Source: Verrucomicrobiota bacterium
GTDB taxonomy: Bacteria; Verrucomicrobiota; Verrucomicrobiia; Chthoniobacterales; UBA10450
DNA: 64,000 nucleotides
Assembly: GCA_003219695.1 (NCBI GenBank)
Contig: QHQA01000050.1
Location: 34,867-98,866 of the forward strand
Direction of reading: 5' to 3'
Positions 7,650 to 15,201 of this stretch are shown here, piece after piece (positions within the stretch are counted from its first letter, which is position 1; the number at the start of each line of letters is the position of its first letter). The notes under the pieces were generated by a model, which saw nothing but the letters and a program-made list of their open reading frames with translations, was not told the origin of the DNA and did not search any database. A program made the translations under genes and the position numbers.

Positions 7650-9239
7650 ATGAATTTTGACTACGACGTCGTAATCATCGGTGGCGCGTTTTCGGGCGCT
7701 GCGACTGCGCTGATGCTGAAACGCAAAAGGCCTGAAGCGCGCGTTCTCATCATCGAAAAGACAGCCGAGTTCGATCGCAAGGTCGGCGAATCGACCACGG
7801 AAGTGAGCAGTTGTTACATGACGCGCATTTTAGGACTGACACATTACCTGGGTCATCATCAACTGGCCAAACAGGGGCTGCGCCTTTGGTTTTCAAATCG
7901 GCCTGACCAGCGCTTTGACGAATGCGTCGAGGTCGGCACGCGGTATCAGAGCCGGTTGCCGGGTTTTCAACTGGATCGCGCAAAATTTGACTCGCACATG
8001 CTCGAGCGAGCGGTGCAAGCGGGGTGCGCTCTCTGGCGTCCGGCGAAGGTAACAAGCTTCCAGCTCGGCAACGGGAATGGACAAACAATCAGCGCCGTTG
8101 TCGATCATAGCGAGCGCATGGCCACTTGCCGCTGGCTTGTCGATGCTACAGGACGCGCGGCGATGTTTGCGCGGAAACTCGGACATTTTCGTCCGAACCC
8201 CGAGCATCCCATCAACGCTGTCTGGGCGCGATTCAGCGGCGTGAAGGAATGGGACAGCTATGAATGGCGACAACGCTTTCGCGATTACGCGAATAATTGC
8301 CGCACCGCGCGTGAATGGGCCACCAATCATTTGTTCGGACGCGGCTGGTGGGTTTGGATCATCCCATTGCAAGGCGGTGACGTCAGCGCGGGGATTGTTT
8401 ACGACAGCCGCATTTTCAAATTTCCAGAGGGGCCGAGTCTCGGCCAACGATTGCACACGCACATCTTGAGCAATCCAATCGGTCGCGAAATCTTCGGCAC
8501 TGCAAAGGTGATCGAAGGCGACGTGCACGCTCTGTCCATGTTGCCGTATCACAGTGAGAAAGTTTGCGGCGAAGGTTGGGCCGCAGTAGGTGATGCCGCC
8601 GGTTTTATCGATCCGCTCTACAGTCCCGGTCTCGATTTTTGTTCTTACACATCTTACTACGTGGCCGATTTACTGGCGCGCAGTCTCGCGGGCGAGGATG
8701 TCGTCGAGCGGCTTCGTTATTACAACCACCAATATCCGATCACCTACCGTTACTGGTTCGAGAGTCTGTACAAAGACAAGTACTACTACATGGGAGACGC
8801 CGAACTGATGTCGGCCGCGCTCCTCCTTGATGTGAGCAGTTACTATATCGGTCTCGTACGGGCCGTTTACCATGACGCGGAACGGGAATTTCTTAACCTG
8901 CCATTTACCGCCGTGGGCGGGCGACTGGCCAGGAACGTCATCAGTTTTTACAATCGGCGGCTGGTCGCTTTGGCGAAGCGCAGATGGGCTACCGGCTATT
9001 ACGGAAAAAGGAACGCCGGCTGGCGCGAGCTTTACGATGGATTTGTCCCAGACATCCGGCTCCGGAAACAGATTTCACGCGGGCTGCGGCGCTGGTGGAA
9101 ATGCGAGCTGATCAATCTGGCGTTGATGTTACGCCGGCCGGCAACCCCGAAAGCTTTCGGGGTAGCCGGGGACGCTGGCCCCGGCAGAACTCACGCATTA
9201 ACCGCCTCAACTGGAGCGGGCTCGTCCGCGCTCTCGTAA
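7650..9239 (+). CDS. FAD-dependent oxidoreductase, tryptophan-halogenase/geranylgeranyl-reductase-like
   Basis: This is a flavoprotein of 529 aa from the ATG at 7650; an upstream in-frame start at 7575 adds only repeat-like sequence. The N-terminus YDVVIIGGAFSGAATALML is the Rossmann GxGxxG FAD motif. A later segment, EGWAAVGDAAGFIDPLYSPG, is the conserved GD/DPL FAD motif of the flavin-dependent halogenase and p-hydroxybenzoate-hydroxylase-like superfamily. The halogenase WxWxIP-like motif is present as WWVWIIP (about residue 233), but a halogenase lysine cannot be confirmed. The substrate is unknown. The last ~30 residues are encoded by GC-rich palindromic repeats (9140-9187), so the natural C-terminus may have been altered by repeat insertion. 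Confidence 0.8.
   Translation: MNFDYDVVIIGGAFSGAATALMLKRKRPEARVLIIEKTAEFDRKVGESTTEVSSCYMTRILGLTHYLGHHQLAKQGLRLWFSNRPDQRFDECVEVGTRYQSRLPGFQLDRAKFDSHMLERAVQAGCALWRPAKVTSFQLGNGNGQTISAVVDHSERMATCRWLVDATGRAAMFARKLGHFRPNPEHPINAVWARFSGVKEWDSYEWRQRFRDYANNCRTAREWATNHLFGRGWWVWIIPLQGGDVSAGIVYDSRIFKFPEGPSLGQRLHTHILSNPIGREIFGTAKVIEGDVHALSMLPYHSEKVCGEGWAAVGDAAGFIDPLYSPGLDFCSYTSYYVADLLARSLAGEDVVERLRYYNHQYPITYRYWFESLYKDKYYYMGDAELMSAALLLDVSSYYIGLVRAVYHDAEREFLNLPFTAVGGRLARNVISFYNRRLVALAKRRWATGYYGKRNAGWRELYDGFVPDIRLRKQISRGLRRWWKCELINLALMLRRPATPKAFGVAGDAGPGRTHALTASTGAGSSALS
9140..9187. repeat. Palindromes at the 3' end of the oxidoreductase gene
   Basis: A perfect 18-bp palindrome, CCCCGAAAGCTTTCGGGG (9145-9162), lies inside a CCGGC/GCCGG frame and is followed by GTAGCCGGGGACGCTGGCCCCGGC. 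Related GCCGGGG-CCCCGGC hairpins occur at 13955-13980 and 33345-33373. This is a REP-like dispersed hairpin that has become part of the reading frame here. Confidence 0.65.
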
Positions 9240-9571
9240 TCCTGTTCGCCTTCCGCTTCGCCGAGCGGCCAAATGTGAAAACCGCCTGATTCGTGCGGCA
9301 GTTCCCAAAGGCCCCAAATCCCTTTGCCTTCGCGAAAGCCGCGATAATAAACGTCGTGGCCTCCGATGTAAGTTTTCGTCCAGTAACACTCACCATTTGT
9401 CTCGTCGAAACGCCCCGCGATAAAGAAGGGGCCAATGTCGTCACGTCCATCACCTGAAACGACGTGATTGCTAAAGCTAAGCACGAGATCCATCCGATGT
9501 TTGCGCGCGCTGTTTCGGTAATTGTAGAAGCCTGTCCACGGTCCGGATGGAAACTCCATGCTGAAATCCAT
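9191..9571 (-). CDS. Hypothetical protein, 126 aa
   Basis: I do not recognise this small protein. The longer open frame from 9745 runs into the upstream prepilin peptidase gene, so the ATG at 9571 (MDFSMEFPSGPWTGFYNY) is the likely start. It is rich in aromatic residues and Gly, with GPWTGFYNYR, GRFDETNGECYWTKTYIGGH and GIWGLWELPHESGGFHIWP. This suggests a compact beta-rich soluble fold. It has no signal peptide or transmembrane segment. It lies 65 bp downstream of the prepilin peptidase stop and is probably co-transcribed with it. Confidence 0.65.
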   Translation of the reverse strand: MDFSMEFPSGPWTGFYNYRNSARKHRMDLVLSFSNHVVSGDGRDDIGPFFIAGRFDETNGECYWTKTYIGGHDVYYRGFREGKGIWGLWELPHESGGFHIWPLGEAEGEQDYESADEPAPVEAVNA

Positions 9572-9636
9572 TATCTTCGATTTGGTGTGGTCAACTAGTT
9601 TGCTCAATTGGATTTGAGCGACCCAGCGCCCGGGGC

Positions 9637-10731
9637 CTACGGACTGAGCAGCGTTCCGTACCAGCGCAGAAGAATCTCGCCAAAGAACATCCAGGTTAGC
9701 GCGCCAAACGCGAGATAAGGCCCAAAGGGCAGCTTGGCGGACCAAACACGTTTGCCCACGACGAGCGTGACCAATCCGACAATCGACCCGAGAAGCGATC
9801 CGGCGAACAGGCTGAACAACACCGCGCGCCAGCCAAGAAATGCGCCGATCGCCCCGAGAAATTTCAAGTCACCCCGTCCCATTGCTTCTCGCGGGATTAC
9901 CAGCTCGCGAGCGACGCCGGAAATATGCGTCACGTCGTCGAGCATCAGCGCACGGCCTTCGACGTTCACTCGATCATAGCGAAAGTCCAGAGTCACATTG
10001 GCAAACGTCTCATGATCGATTCTGGTCTCATCGCATCGAAGCAACAGGCGATCTTTTTCCCGGGCAAAATAATCGCTCCACAGACTTTCTTCAGTGCCTA
10101 CAACGAAATCGGCGTCCTCTCCGCGTTTTATCCACGTGAATGGCGTCGGCGCATCGAATCGAATCCGTTTTCTCCCAAACGCGATTTTGCCCGCTTCAAG
10201 AACAATCCAAAGAATCACATAACCGAGCGCAGCCGCGAGCAGTGCGCGAACACCGGCGGCCACCCGGGAATCCGTTTCCATCAGCGCCGGCACAATCACG
10301 CTGCAGGCGACGCCCGCGATTATTCCGCCGATCGTGACCCGGTCTGGAATAATGAAATGCTCAAAATCGATAAACGTTCCGATGATCAGGAACGAAACAA
10401 AAATCCAGTAAGCGATTGCGATCTGCCACGGGAAACTTTGCCAGATTGCGAGGAACAGAAGCGCGGTGACAAGCTCCACGGCGAAATAGCGAAAGGAAAT
10501 TTTCGCGCCGCAATTTGCGCATCGACCACCCAGCGCGATCCAGCTAATCAACGGCAGATTTTGATGCCAGGGAATCGGTTGTTTGCACTTAGGACAAAAT
10601 GAGCGACGCGGCTGGTTAATCGACAGATCAACGGGCCAGCGATAAATGCAGACGTTCAAGAACGAGCCGACCGCCGCGCCGAGCACAAACGCAAACGCGC
10701 CGAAGAGAAATTGATGAATCGGGTGATGCAC
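9637..10731 (-). CDS. Type IV prepilin peptidase (A24 family)
   Basis: This inner-membrane aspartic protease cleaves and N-methylates type IV pilin or pseudopilin leaders. From the GTG at 10731 it is 364 aa. Features in order: TM1 with GSFLNVCIYR; the two-CxxC zinc-like cytosolic loop (CPKCKQP, then CANCGA); the first catalytic Asp in GTFIDFEHFIIPD; and the second Asp region near the C-terminus (GRGDLKFLGAIGAFLGW). A ~70-aa insertion sits between the catalytic halves. An ATG at 10803 would add residues with no family match and overlap the divergent TIR gene more, so the GTG is preferred. No pilin genes are adjacent. Confidence 0.88.
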   Translation of the reverse strand: MHHPIHQFLFGAFAFVLGAAVGSFLNVCIYRWPVDLSINQPRRSFCPKCKQPIPWHQNLPLISWIALGGRCANCGAKISFRYFAVELVTALLFLAIWQSFPWQIAIAYWIFVSFLIIGTFIDFEHFIIPDRVTIGGIIAGVACSVIVPALMETDSRVAAGVRALLAAALGYVILWIVLEAGKIAFGRKRIRFDAPTPFTWIKRGEDADFVVGTEESLWSDYFAREKDRLLLRCDETRIDHETFANVTLDFRYDRVNVEGRALMLDDVTHISGVARELVIPREAMGRGDLKFLGAIGAFLGWRAVLFSLFAGSLLGSIVGLVTLVVGKRVWSAKLPFGPYLAFGALTWMFFGEILLRWYGTLLSP

Positions 10732-10824
10732 GCCGCGATGGACATTACCGCTCGCGCTCCAATTGCAACCGCGAACGCTTTCGCGCTCGCCTGCGAAGGC
10801 CAATTCCAGCAGGCTTCCACCGTG

Positions 10825-12582
10825 ATGCCGCTAGTTTTCATCAGTTATTCGCGCAAAGATTTCTACTTTGCTGAGTCGCTCGCTTTTCACCTGACCAAAC
10901 GCGGCATCGCAAACTGGCTTGACGCGAATCATCTCACGCCTGGGAGCGACTGGGCCGCGGACATTGATCGTGCGCTCGACCAAGCCGGCACTGTCATCGT
11001 CGTGCTGACGCCGGACAGTTTGCGTTCCAAGTACGTGCGCGGCGAATGGCAACGCGCCTTGCAGCAGGGCGACCGCATCCTTTTCGCGCAGTTCCGTTCC
11101 TGCGTGCCGCCGGCGGAGTTGCGCGACGCGGAGATGATCGATTTCCGCGGTCGCTTTCGACTCGCACTTGAGCGCCTGATCGCCAGAATCAAAGCAGATC
11201 GCGTCGCCCAGGTGGACCGGAATCGGCGCTCCTTCGGTGTTCCGCCATGGGTGCTCGTCTTCACCATCACCCTGTTTCTCATCTCCATCGTTCCATTCGC
11301 CATTCTCGGCGACTGGAACACCGGCGAACTAGTGCGGGAGCCAGTTTGGTTTCAGGTCTTGTGCTGGATCTTCGCGCCGTTCTTTTTTGGCTTTCTGCTC
11401 TGGCATCTGGCGATCGCCTTTCTCCGCCGTCGCATGGGCATGACGCGGCTAGCGCTCACGATCAGCTTCTTCACCGGACTCTTCGCTTTTTACTTGTCAG
11501 GCCAGCTTCGTCTGATCGAGCCGATCACCGCCTGGATGGTTCAGAATCATGTTCCGCATATGTCATTGCTGGTCCTGATCGGAGTTCCACTCCTCGGCGT
11601 CGTCGCGTTGGCAATCCTTCTACTCGTTAGGCCAGAGGACCTGCTGCGCTGGTGCTCGACCGGGAAGGCGTGGGATATTTATCGCCGCGGGCGGGTCGTT
11701 CAGGTGCCGGACGTCGCCACTCGCCTCGCGCAACTTGGAACATTTCACCTCTTGCACGATCACGAAGACGCCCCGGCGGCAGCGCGTCTGCGCCAGCAGC
11801 TTCTGGCAGTGGGGAACACTGAAAGTATGCCCGCGACCACAAGCGGTGTGCAGATCCTTTTCCTCACAAATCGCACGCGAGCAGCATGGGCGGGAGAAAA
11901 GGCATTGCGGCTAACGAGTGATCTCATAACCATCGTCGGCAGTGCGATCAGCTTGCCGGAATCCTTGCGCGCGCTCTGGCGCAGACAATGGATCGATCTA
12001 CGTCGCTGGGATGCGGCCAGGAGCCGCTGCCAGCCAGTGCCTGATGTGCCGGAAGGAATGACACGCCTACGGCTGCCGGCGATTGTGCGTTGGCACGAGC
12101 ATTTGCTCTGCGCGATGACCGGTCTTCTCTTGATTCTGACCAACGTCGCGCTGGGCGACACGAAAACGCGCGGCGACACTTTTTCCGGACGCGACTTGCT
12201 CGGTTACTTGGTGGCGACCGCCTGTTACATCTGGTTTTCCCTGGGATGGCAATTGGTCCAACGCACCATCACGCGTCACCGTTTTCTGCGTCGCCTTAAT
12301 CTTCTCACGATTGCCACGCCTGTTCTCGTCGCAGGCACGCTTTGGCTCTTCATCTCGTTAGGCGGAGCGATGCATTATATCATCGCGCCTTCGCTTTTTG
12401 TCGTTCTTGTACTGATCATTCTCCGGCACGGGCTCGCGCGACTCGAGTTCTGGTTTCCTGCGCCGACCGCCCCCGGCACTGAACGTCTCGAACGCCTGAT
12501 GCCGCGCAGGAAATGGGAACCGCTCATCTGGTTATTTGTTTACGGTGGGGCTTGGATGCTGTTGATGGGACTGCAAAGCTGA
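10825..12582 (+). CDS. TIR-domain multi-pass membrane protein
   Basis: The product (585 aa from the ATG at 10825) begins with a TIR-like domain: MPLVFISYSRKDFYFAESL, then VIVVLTPDSLRSKYVRGEW. Glu74 in YVRGEW is placed where TIR NADases have their catalytic Glu. After about residue 130 come roughly four TM helices. A soluble segment (about 270-430) includes VQILFLTNRTRAAW and LITIVGSAISLPESL, resembling a degenerate second TIR-like unit. About four further TM helices follow. Bacterial TIR domains act in signalling or in NAD-depleting defence. Here there is no obvious partner, since neighbours are a divergent prepilin peptidase and convergent tatC. Function is unproven. Confidence 0.78.
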   Translation: MPLVFISYSRKDFYFAESLAFHLTKRGIANWLDANHLTPGSDWAADIDRALDQAGTVIVVLTPDSLRSKYVRGEWQRALQQGDRILFAQFRSCVPPAELRDAEMIDFRGRFRLALERLIARIKADRVAQVDRNRRSFGVPPWVLVFTITLFLISIVPFAILGDWNTGELVREPVWFQVLCWIFAPFFFGFLLWHLAIAFLRRRMGMTRLALTISFFTGLFAFYLSGQLRLIEPITAWMVQNHVPHMSLLVLIGVPLLGVVALAILLLVRPEDLLRWCSTGKAWDIYRRGRVVQVPDVATRLAQLGTFHLLHDHEDAPAAARLRQQLLAVGNTESMPATTSGVQILFLTNRTRAAWAGEKALRLTSDLITIVGSAISLPESLRALWRRQWIDLRRWDAARSRCQPVPDVPEGMTRLRLPAIVRWHEHLLCAMTGLLLILTNVALGDTKTRGDTFSGRDLLGYLVATACYIWFSLGWQLVQRTITRHRFLRRLNLLTIATPVLVAGTLWLFISLGGAMHYIIAPSLFVVLVLIILRHGLARLEFWFPAPTAPGTERLERLMPRRKWEPLIWLFVYGGAWMLLMGLQS

Positions 12583-12655
12583 TAGGCAAAAAACTATACA
12601 TCCCCCCGCCCCTCCGGAAATCCGAAATTCTTCCGTCTCAGCAATGCATGCACGA

Positions 12656-13438
12656 TTAGCCGGCAACCCGCTTCAATGCCCGGCGTTCCATTAACCATGC
12701 GATCCAGATGCAGCTTTCGTAGAGCAGACACATCGGAAGCGCCAGCGCAATCAAAGTCAGAATGTCCGGGGTGGGCGTGATGATGGTCGCCAGGATAAAG
12801 ATCAGCACCACGGCATATGGCCGGGTGCGTGCCATGAATTTGTAGGTGACCAATCCAAATCGGACCAGAGCCAGGACCACCACCGGCAATTCGAAAGCCA
12901 GGCCGAAGGCGATCGTGAACCGCGTCACGAATGAATAATACTGTTGCACTGTCCAAGTGGGCGCCCAGCCGAGCGATTCGGTGTCGCGAAAGAAAAAAAG
13001 AATCGTTTTCGGCAGCAACCAAAAATAGCAAACCAGCCCACCGAGAAGAAATAGCGCGAAGCTGACGCCGATCGCGGGAAACAAAAAGCGCTTCTCGACG
13101 GCGGTGAGCGCCGGCAAAACAAATTCTGCCAGGAAATACAACAGCAGCGGGAAGGAGATAACGATGCCCGCGTAAAACGCCAGGTGAAACGAGATCACGA
13201 TGGAATCGGTGATGCCGAGCGCCTTGAGCGTGCCGATTTGTGAACCAAGATCATGAAGCGGTGCCTGCAAGATGCGCACGAGCGTCGCGCGAAACGCAAA
13301 GCAAACAATCATCGCGATCCCGAGCGTGATCGCTATCTTCACAATCATCCACCGCAGGTCTTCCAAGTGCTCGAGAAACGGCTTGGACGTTTCGCTCTCC
13401 GGCAGGTCGCGAAATTTGAAAATGTCTCGTAGCGCCAT
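12656..13438 (-). CDS. tatC: Sec-independent protein translocase TatC
   Basis: TatC is the twin-arginine signal receptor of the Tat export machinery. The 260-aa product has the expected six TM segments. The N-terminal signature is FLEHLEDLRWMIVK, with the conserved Glu that contacts the RR motif. The later YYSFVTRFTIAFGLAFELPVVV segment and the P-rich ATIITPTPDILTLIALALPM region are also diagnostic. No tatA/B is visible within the window. The gene converges on the TIR protein gene across ~70 bp. Confidence 0.94.
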   Translation of the reverse strand: MALRDIFKFRDLPESETSKPFLEHLEDLRWMIVKIAITLGIAMIVCFAFRATLVRILQAPLHDLGSQIGTLKALGITDSIVISFHLAFYAGIVISFPLLLYFLAEFVLPALTAVEKRFLFPAIGVSFALFLLGGLVCYFWLLPKTILFFFRDTESLGWAPTWTVQQYYSFVTRFTIAFGLAFELPVVVLALVRFGLVTYKFMARTRPYAVVLIFILATIITPTPDILTLIALALPMCLLYESCIWIAWLMERRALKRVAG

Positions 13439-13525
13439 GGGATCAAAAATCCGAAATCCGAATGTCGAATGTCAAAACAAAGCCGAAAAGGGCAAATATT
13501 CGAAGAGCGATCCGATGCGAGACAT

Positions 13526-13588
13526 TGGTAGGGGCGGCGCGCTGCGGCGTCTCCCGAAAACTTTTGGGACAGCGCGGCGTCCCTACCA
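13526..13588. repeat. 63-bp imperfect palindrome (TGGTAGGG...CCCTACCA)
   Basis: Between the divergently oriented upstream region of tatC and the Nudix gene 3' end lies a long inverted repeat. TGGTAGGGGCGGCGCGCTGC pairs with the GCGCGGCGTCCCTACCA arm, with CCCGAAAACTTTTGGG at the centre. It has the form of a REP/MITE-like element and would fold into a long hairpin. It is downstream of the Nudix gene on the minus strand and may act as its terminator. Confidence 0.6.
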
Positions 13589-13622
13589 CAGTGCGAGGCG
13601 TCTTCGCATCGCTTTGCAGCAG

Positions 13623-14225
13623 CTACACGCTTTCGCTTGGTAGAAGACCGCACGCCCAGAGTCGAGCCATGAGGCTCAAGGTATTTGCGTCGTGAATCTC
13701 GTTCTCAGCAATCATGCGCCGAATTTCGGAAACCGTGAACGGCCGGCACTCCAGAATTGATTCCGATTCGTCGCGCACATAATCCGGGCACGGGGTCACC
13801 GGGCGCGCCAGAAAGAAGTGGCCGCGTTCGTCTGTGAAGCCTGGCGACGTAAAGTAATGGCCGAGCGGGATGAGCTCGCCATCTTTCGCCAGCTCGTAGC
13901 CGGCCTCTTCGCGGAGTTCGCGCGAGGCGACTTGTTCGATCGTTTCCCGCGCGCGGCCGGGGTCAACGCCCCCGGCTACAGAATCAATCTGGCCGGATGG
14001 CATTTCCCAGATCGCTTCTCGGATTGGGATGCGTTCCTGGTGAATGAGAACGATTTTGCCGTCGTGCGTCACCGGCGCAACAATGACGGCCGCTTTGCGA
14101 TGCACGATCGTCCATGTGCGCGGCTCGCTGCGCGCTGGTGTTTGCACTCGATCGGTCGCAACTTCCAGATGTGCATTGGCGAAGTGCTGTTCGCTGGAAA
14201 TCGTTTTCCACCCTCGCTGTTTCAC
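13623..14225 (-). CDS. Nudix hydrolase, ADP-ribose pyrophosphatase-like
   Basis: This Nudix hydrolase (200 aa) resembles ADP-ribose or nucleotide-sugar pyrophosphatases. The Nudix box is split but present: IWEMPSGQID precedes it, and ETIEQVASRELREEAGYE supplies the RELREEAG metal-binding core. The downstream FTSPGFTDERGHFFLA stretch fits the ADPRase subgroup. A 12-residue insertion (SVAGGVDPGRAR, near residue 85) sits just before the box and is encoded by a GC-rich palindrome (13955-13980) of the type seen in nearby spacers. It is in frame, so the enzyme may still work. The next feature upstream is an IS remnant. Confidence 0.88.
   Translation of the reverse strand: MKQRGWKTISSEQHFANAHLEVATDRVQTPARSEPRTWTIVHRKAAVIVAPVTHDGKIVLIHQERIPIREAIWEMPSGQIDSVAGGVDPGRARETIEQVASRELREEAGYELAKDGELIPLGHYFTSPGFTDERGHFFLARPVTPCPDYVRDESESILECRPFTVSEIRRMIAENEIHDANTLSLMARLWACGLLPSESV
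13955..13980. repeat. REP-like palindrome inside the Nudix gene
   Basis: GGCCGGGGTCAACGCCCCCGGCTACA is an imperfect palindrome, nearly the same as the intergenic hairpins at 9162-9187 and 33345-33373. It encodes the in-frame insertion in the Nudix protein. Confidence 0.65.
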
Positions 14226-14249
14226 GCGGAAAGTGTAGAGGCCGCGAGT

Positions 14250-14283
14250 GATGCAGGCAATCGCGTCGTGACGCAGACGATCC
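14250..14283. repeat. GATGCAGGCAATC...GACGCAGACGATCCTG hairpin
   Basis: CAGGCAATCGCGTCGTGACG followed by CAGACGATCCTG can fold into a hairpin (CAGG/CCTG, ATCG/CGAT, CGTC/GACG pairs). Parts of it recur at 7511-7610. It abuts the left end of the IS remnant. Confidence 0.5.
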
Positions 14284-15129
14284 TGGGACTGTCGGACTTA
14301 GGGAATCGGTTTGGGAACTGAGATGACCACAGGGCGGAGAGCGCGAGTAAAGAAAAAAACGAGTGGGCAGCGCGCTTGCACCGCTAAAAAGATTTCTCTG
14401 TGCGGTCCCGCAGTCTTCGGGAACAATTTGTTTCTCCTGCTTGTACTAAGCTTTTGCTGCGGCCAACAACTTCTTTTTGCGTTGCACCCCATCACGCAAC
14501 TCTTCGGGAAGTTGCGTTCCTTCCGCGTCACTATCGCTCGCATCGGCGGCTTGCGCTTTTTGCAAAAGCTCACTACAGAGCGCTTCCAGCTCCTGCTCGA
14601 TCTCTTCCAGAGTGCGCACCGCTTTTGCCGAGCCCGCTCCGGCCATGCGCGCGTCCCATCGATACACACCGCCCCCAGACGCAGCAGCCCCGCTTCTCGC
14701 GCCATTAATAAAATCTGCCCAAAACTCTCTCGGAAAAGCGCCTCGTTCTCCGGTCGAAACTTCGCAATGGTGTCGTGGTCGGGATGATGATTGGCGCACA
14801 AGTAACGTAGCGCCACACTGTCGTAGGTGGCCCCCGCGATCCGCCGCGAACTAAAAAGCCCCGTGCAATAGGCATAAATCAAAAGCGCCATCATCATGCT
14901 GGGAGGATATTGCGCGCTGCCGCTGCCGCGCGCGTTGAGCTGCGCCCCCCGCATATCGCACAGCTCCACCGCTTCCAGAACCAGATGCGCCAGATCGTTC
15001 TTTCCGCCACCCACTCCCGCAAGTCCGGCGGTAACAACATTGGCGTTTGCCGATCGATATTAACCAAACGTTCAGCCATGCAACGGCTGTTTACTCAATC
15101 TACTGGTCCAATAAAGTCCGACAGTCCCA
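14284..15129 (-). mobile_element. Internally deleted IS element with 16-bp terminal inverted repeats
   Basis: The ends carry a perfect 16-bp inverted repeat: TGGGACTGTCGGACTT at 14284-14299 and its reverse complement AAGTCCGACAGTCCCA at 15114-15129. Between them is a frameshifted transposase of the IS1182-like (DUF772) type reading right to left. The 846-bp span is well below the ~1.5 kb expected for a complete element, so most of the DDE domain is gone. No clear target-site duplication could be identified by eye. The element is probably immobile unless a related transposase acts in trans on the intact ends. Confidence 0.75.
14446..15079 (-). pseudogene. Transposase remnant (IS1182-like), frameshifted
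   Basis: The transposase can be followed through three frames. The start is MAERLVNIDRQTPMLLPPDL at 15079. A frame change near 15014 leads to NDLAHLVLEAVELCDMRG and later QYPPSMMMALLIYAYCTG, SSRRIAGATYDSVALRYL and LGAVCIDGTR. A second change near 14650 leads to VRTLEEIEQELEALCSELL, which stops with KLLAAAKA at 14446. The first-Asp region (CIDGTR) is visible, but the remaining DDE domain is missing. These breaks make it a pseudogene. Confidence 0.8.
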
Positions 15130-15201
15130 AGGACGCCTGCAATACCTTATGCGATAATCCTCAGCGCCAGGCTCCGTTCACGCGCTAATTCCAATACTTG
15201 G

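Noticed and set aside
7650..9239. Firm call as a tryptophan halogenase
   Set aside because: FAD motifs and a WxWxIP-like motif are present, but the catalytic lysine cannot be confirmed, so only the superfamily is given.
12594..13031. Minus-strand 145-codon frame over tatC
   Set aside because: Same strand but a different frame from tatC, which has clear family motifs.
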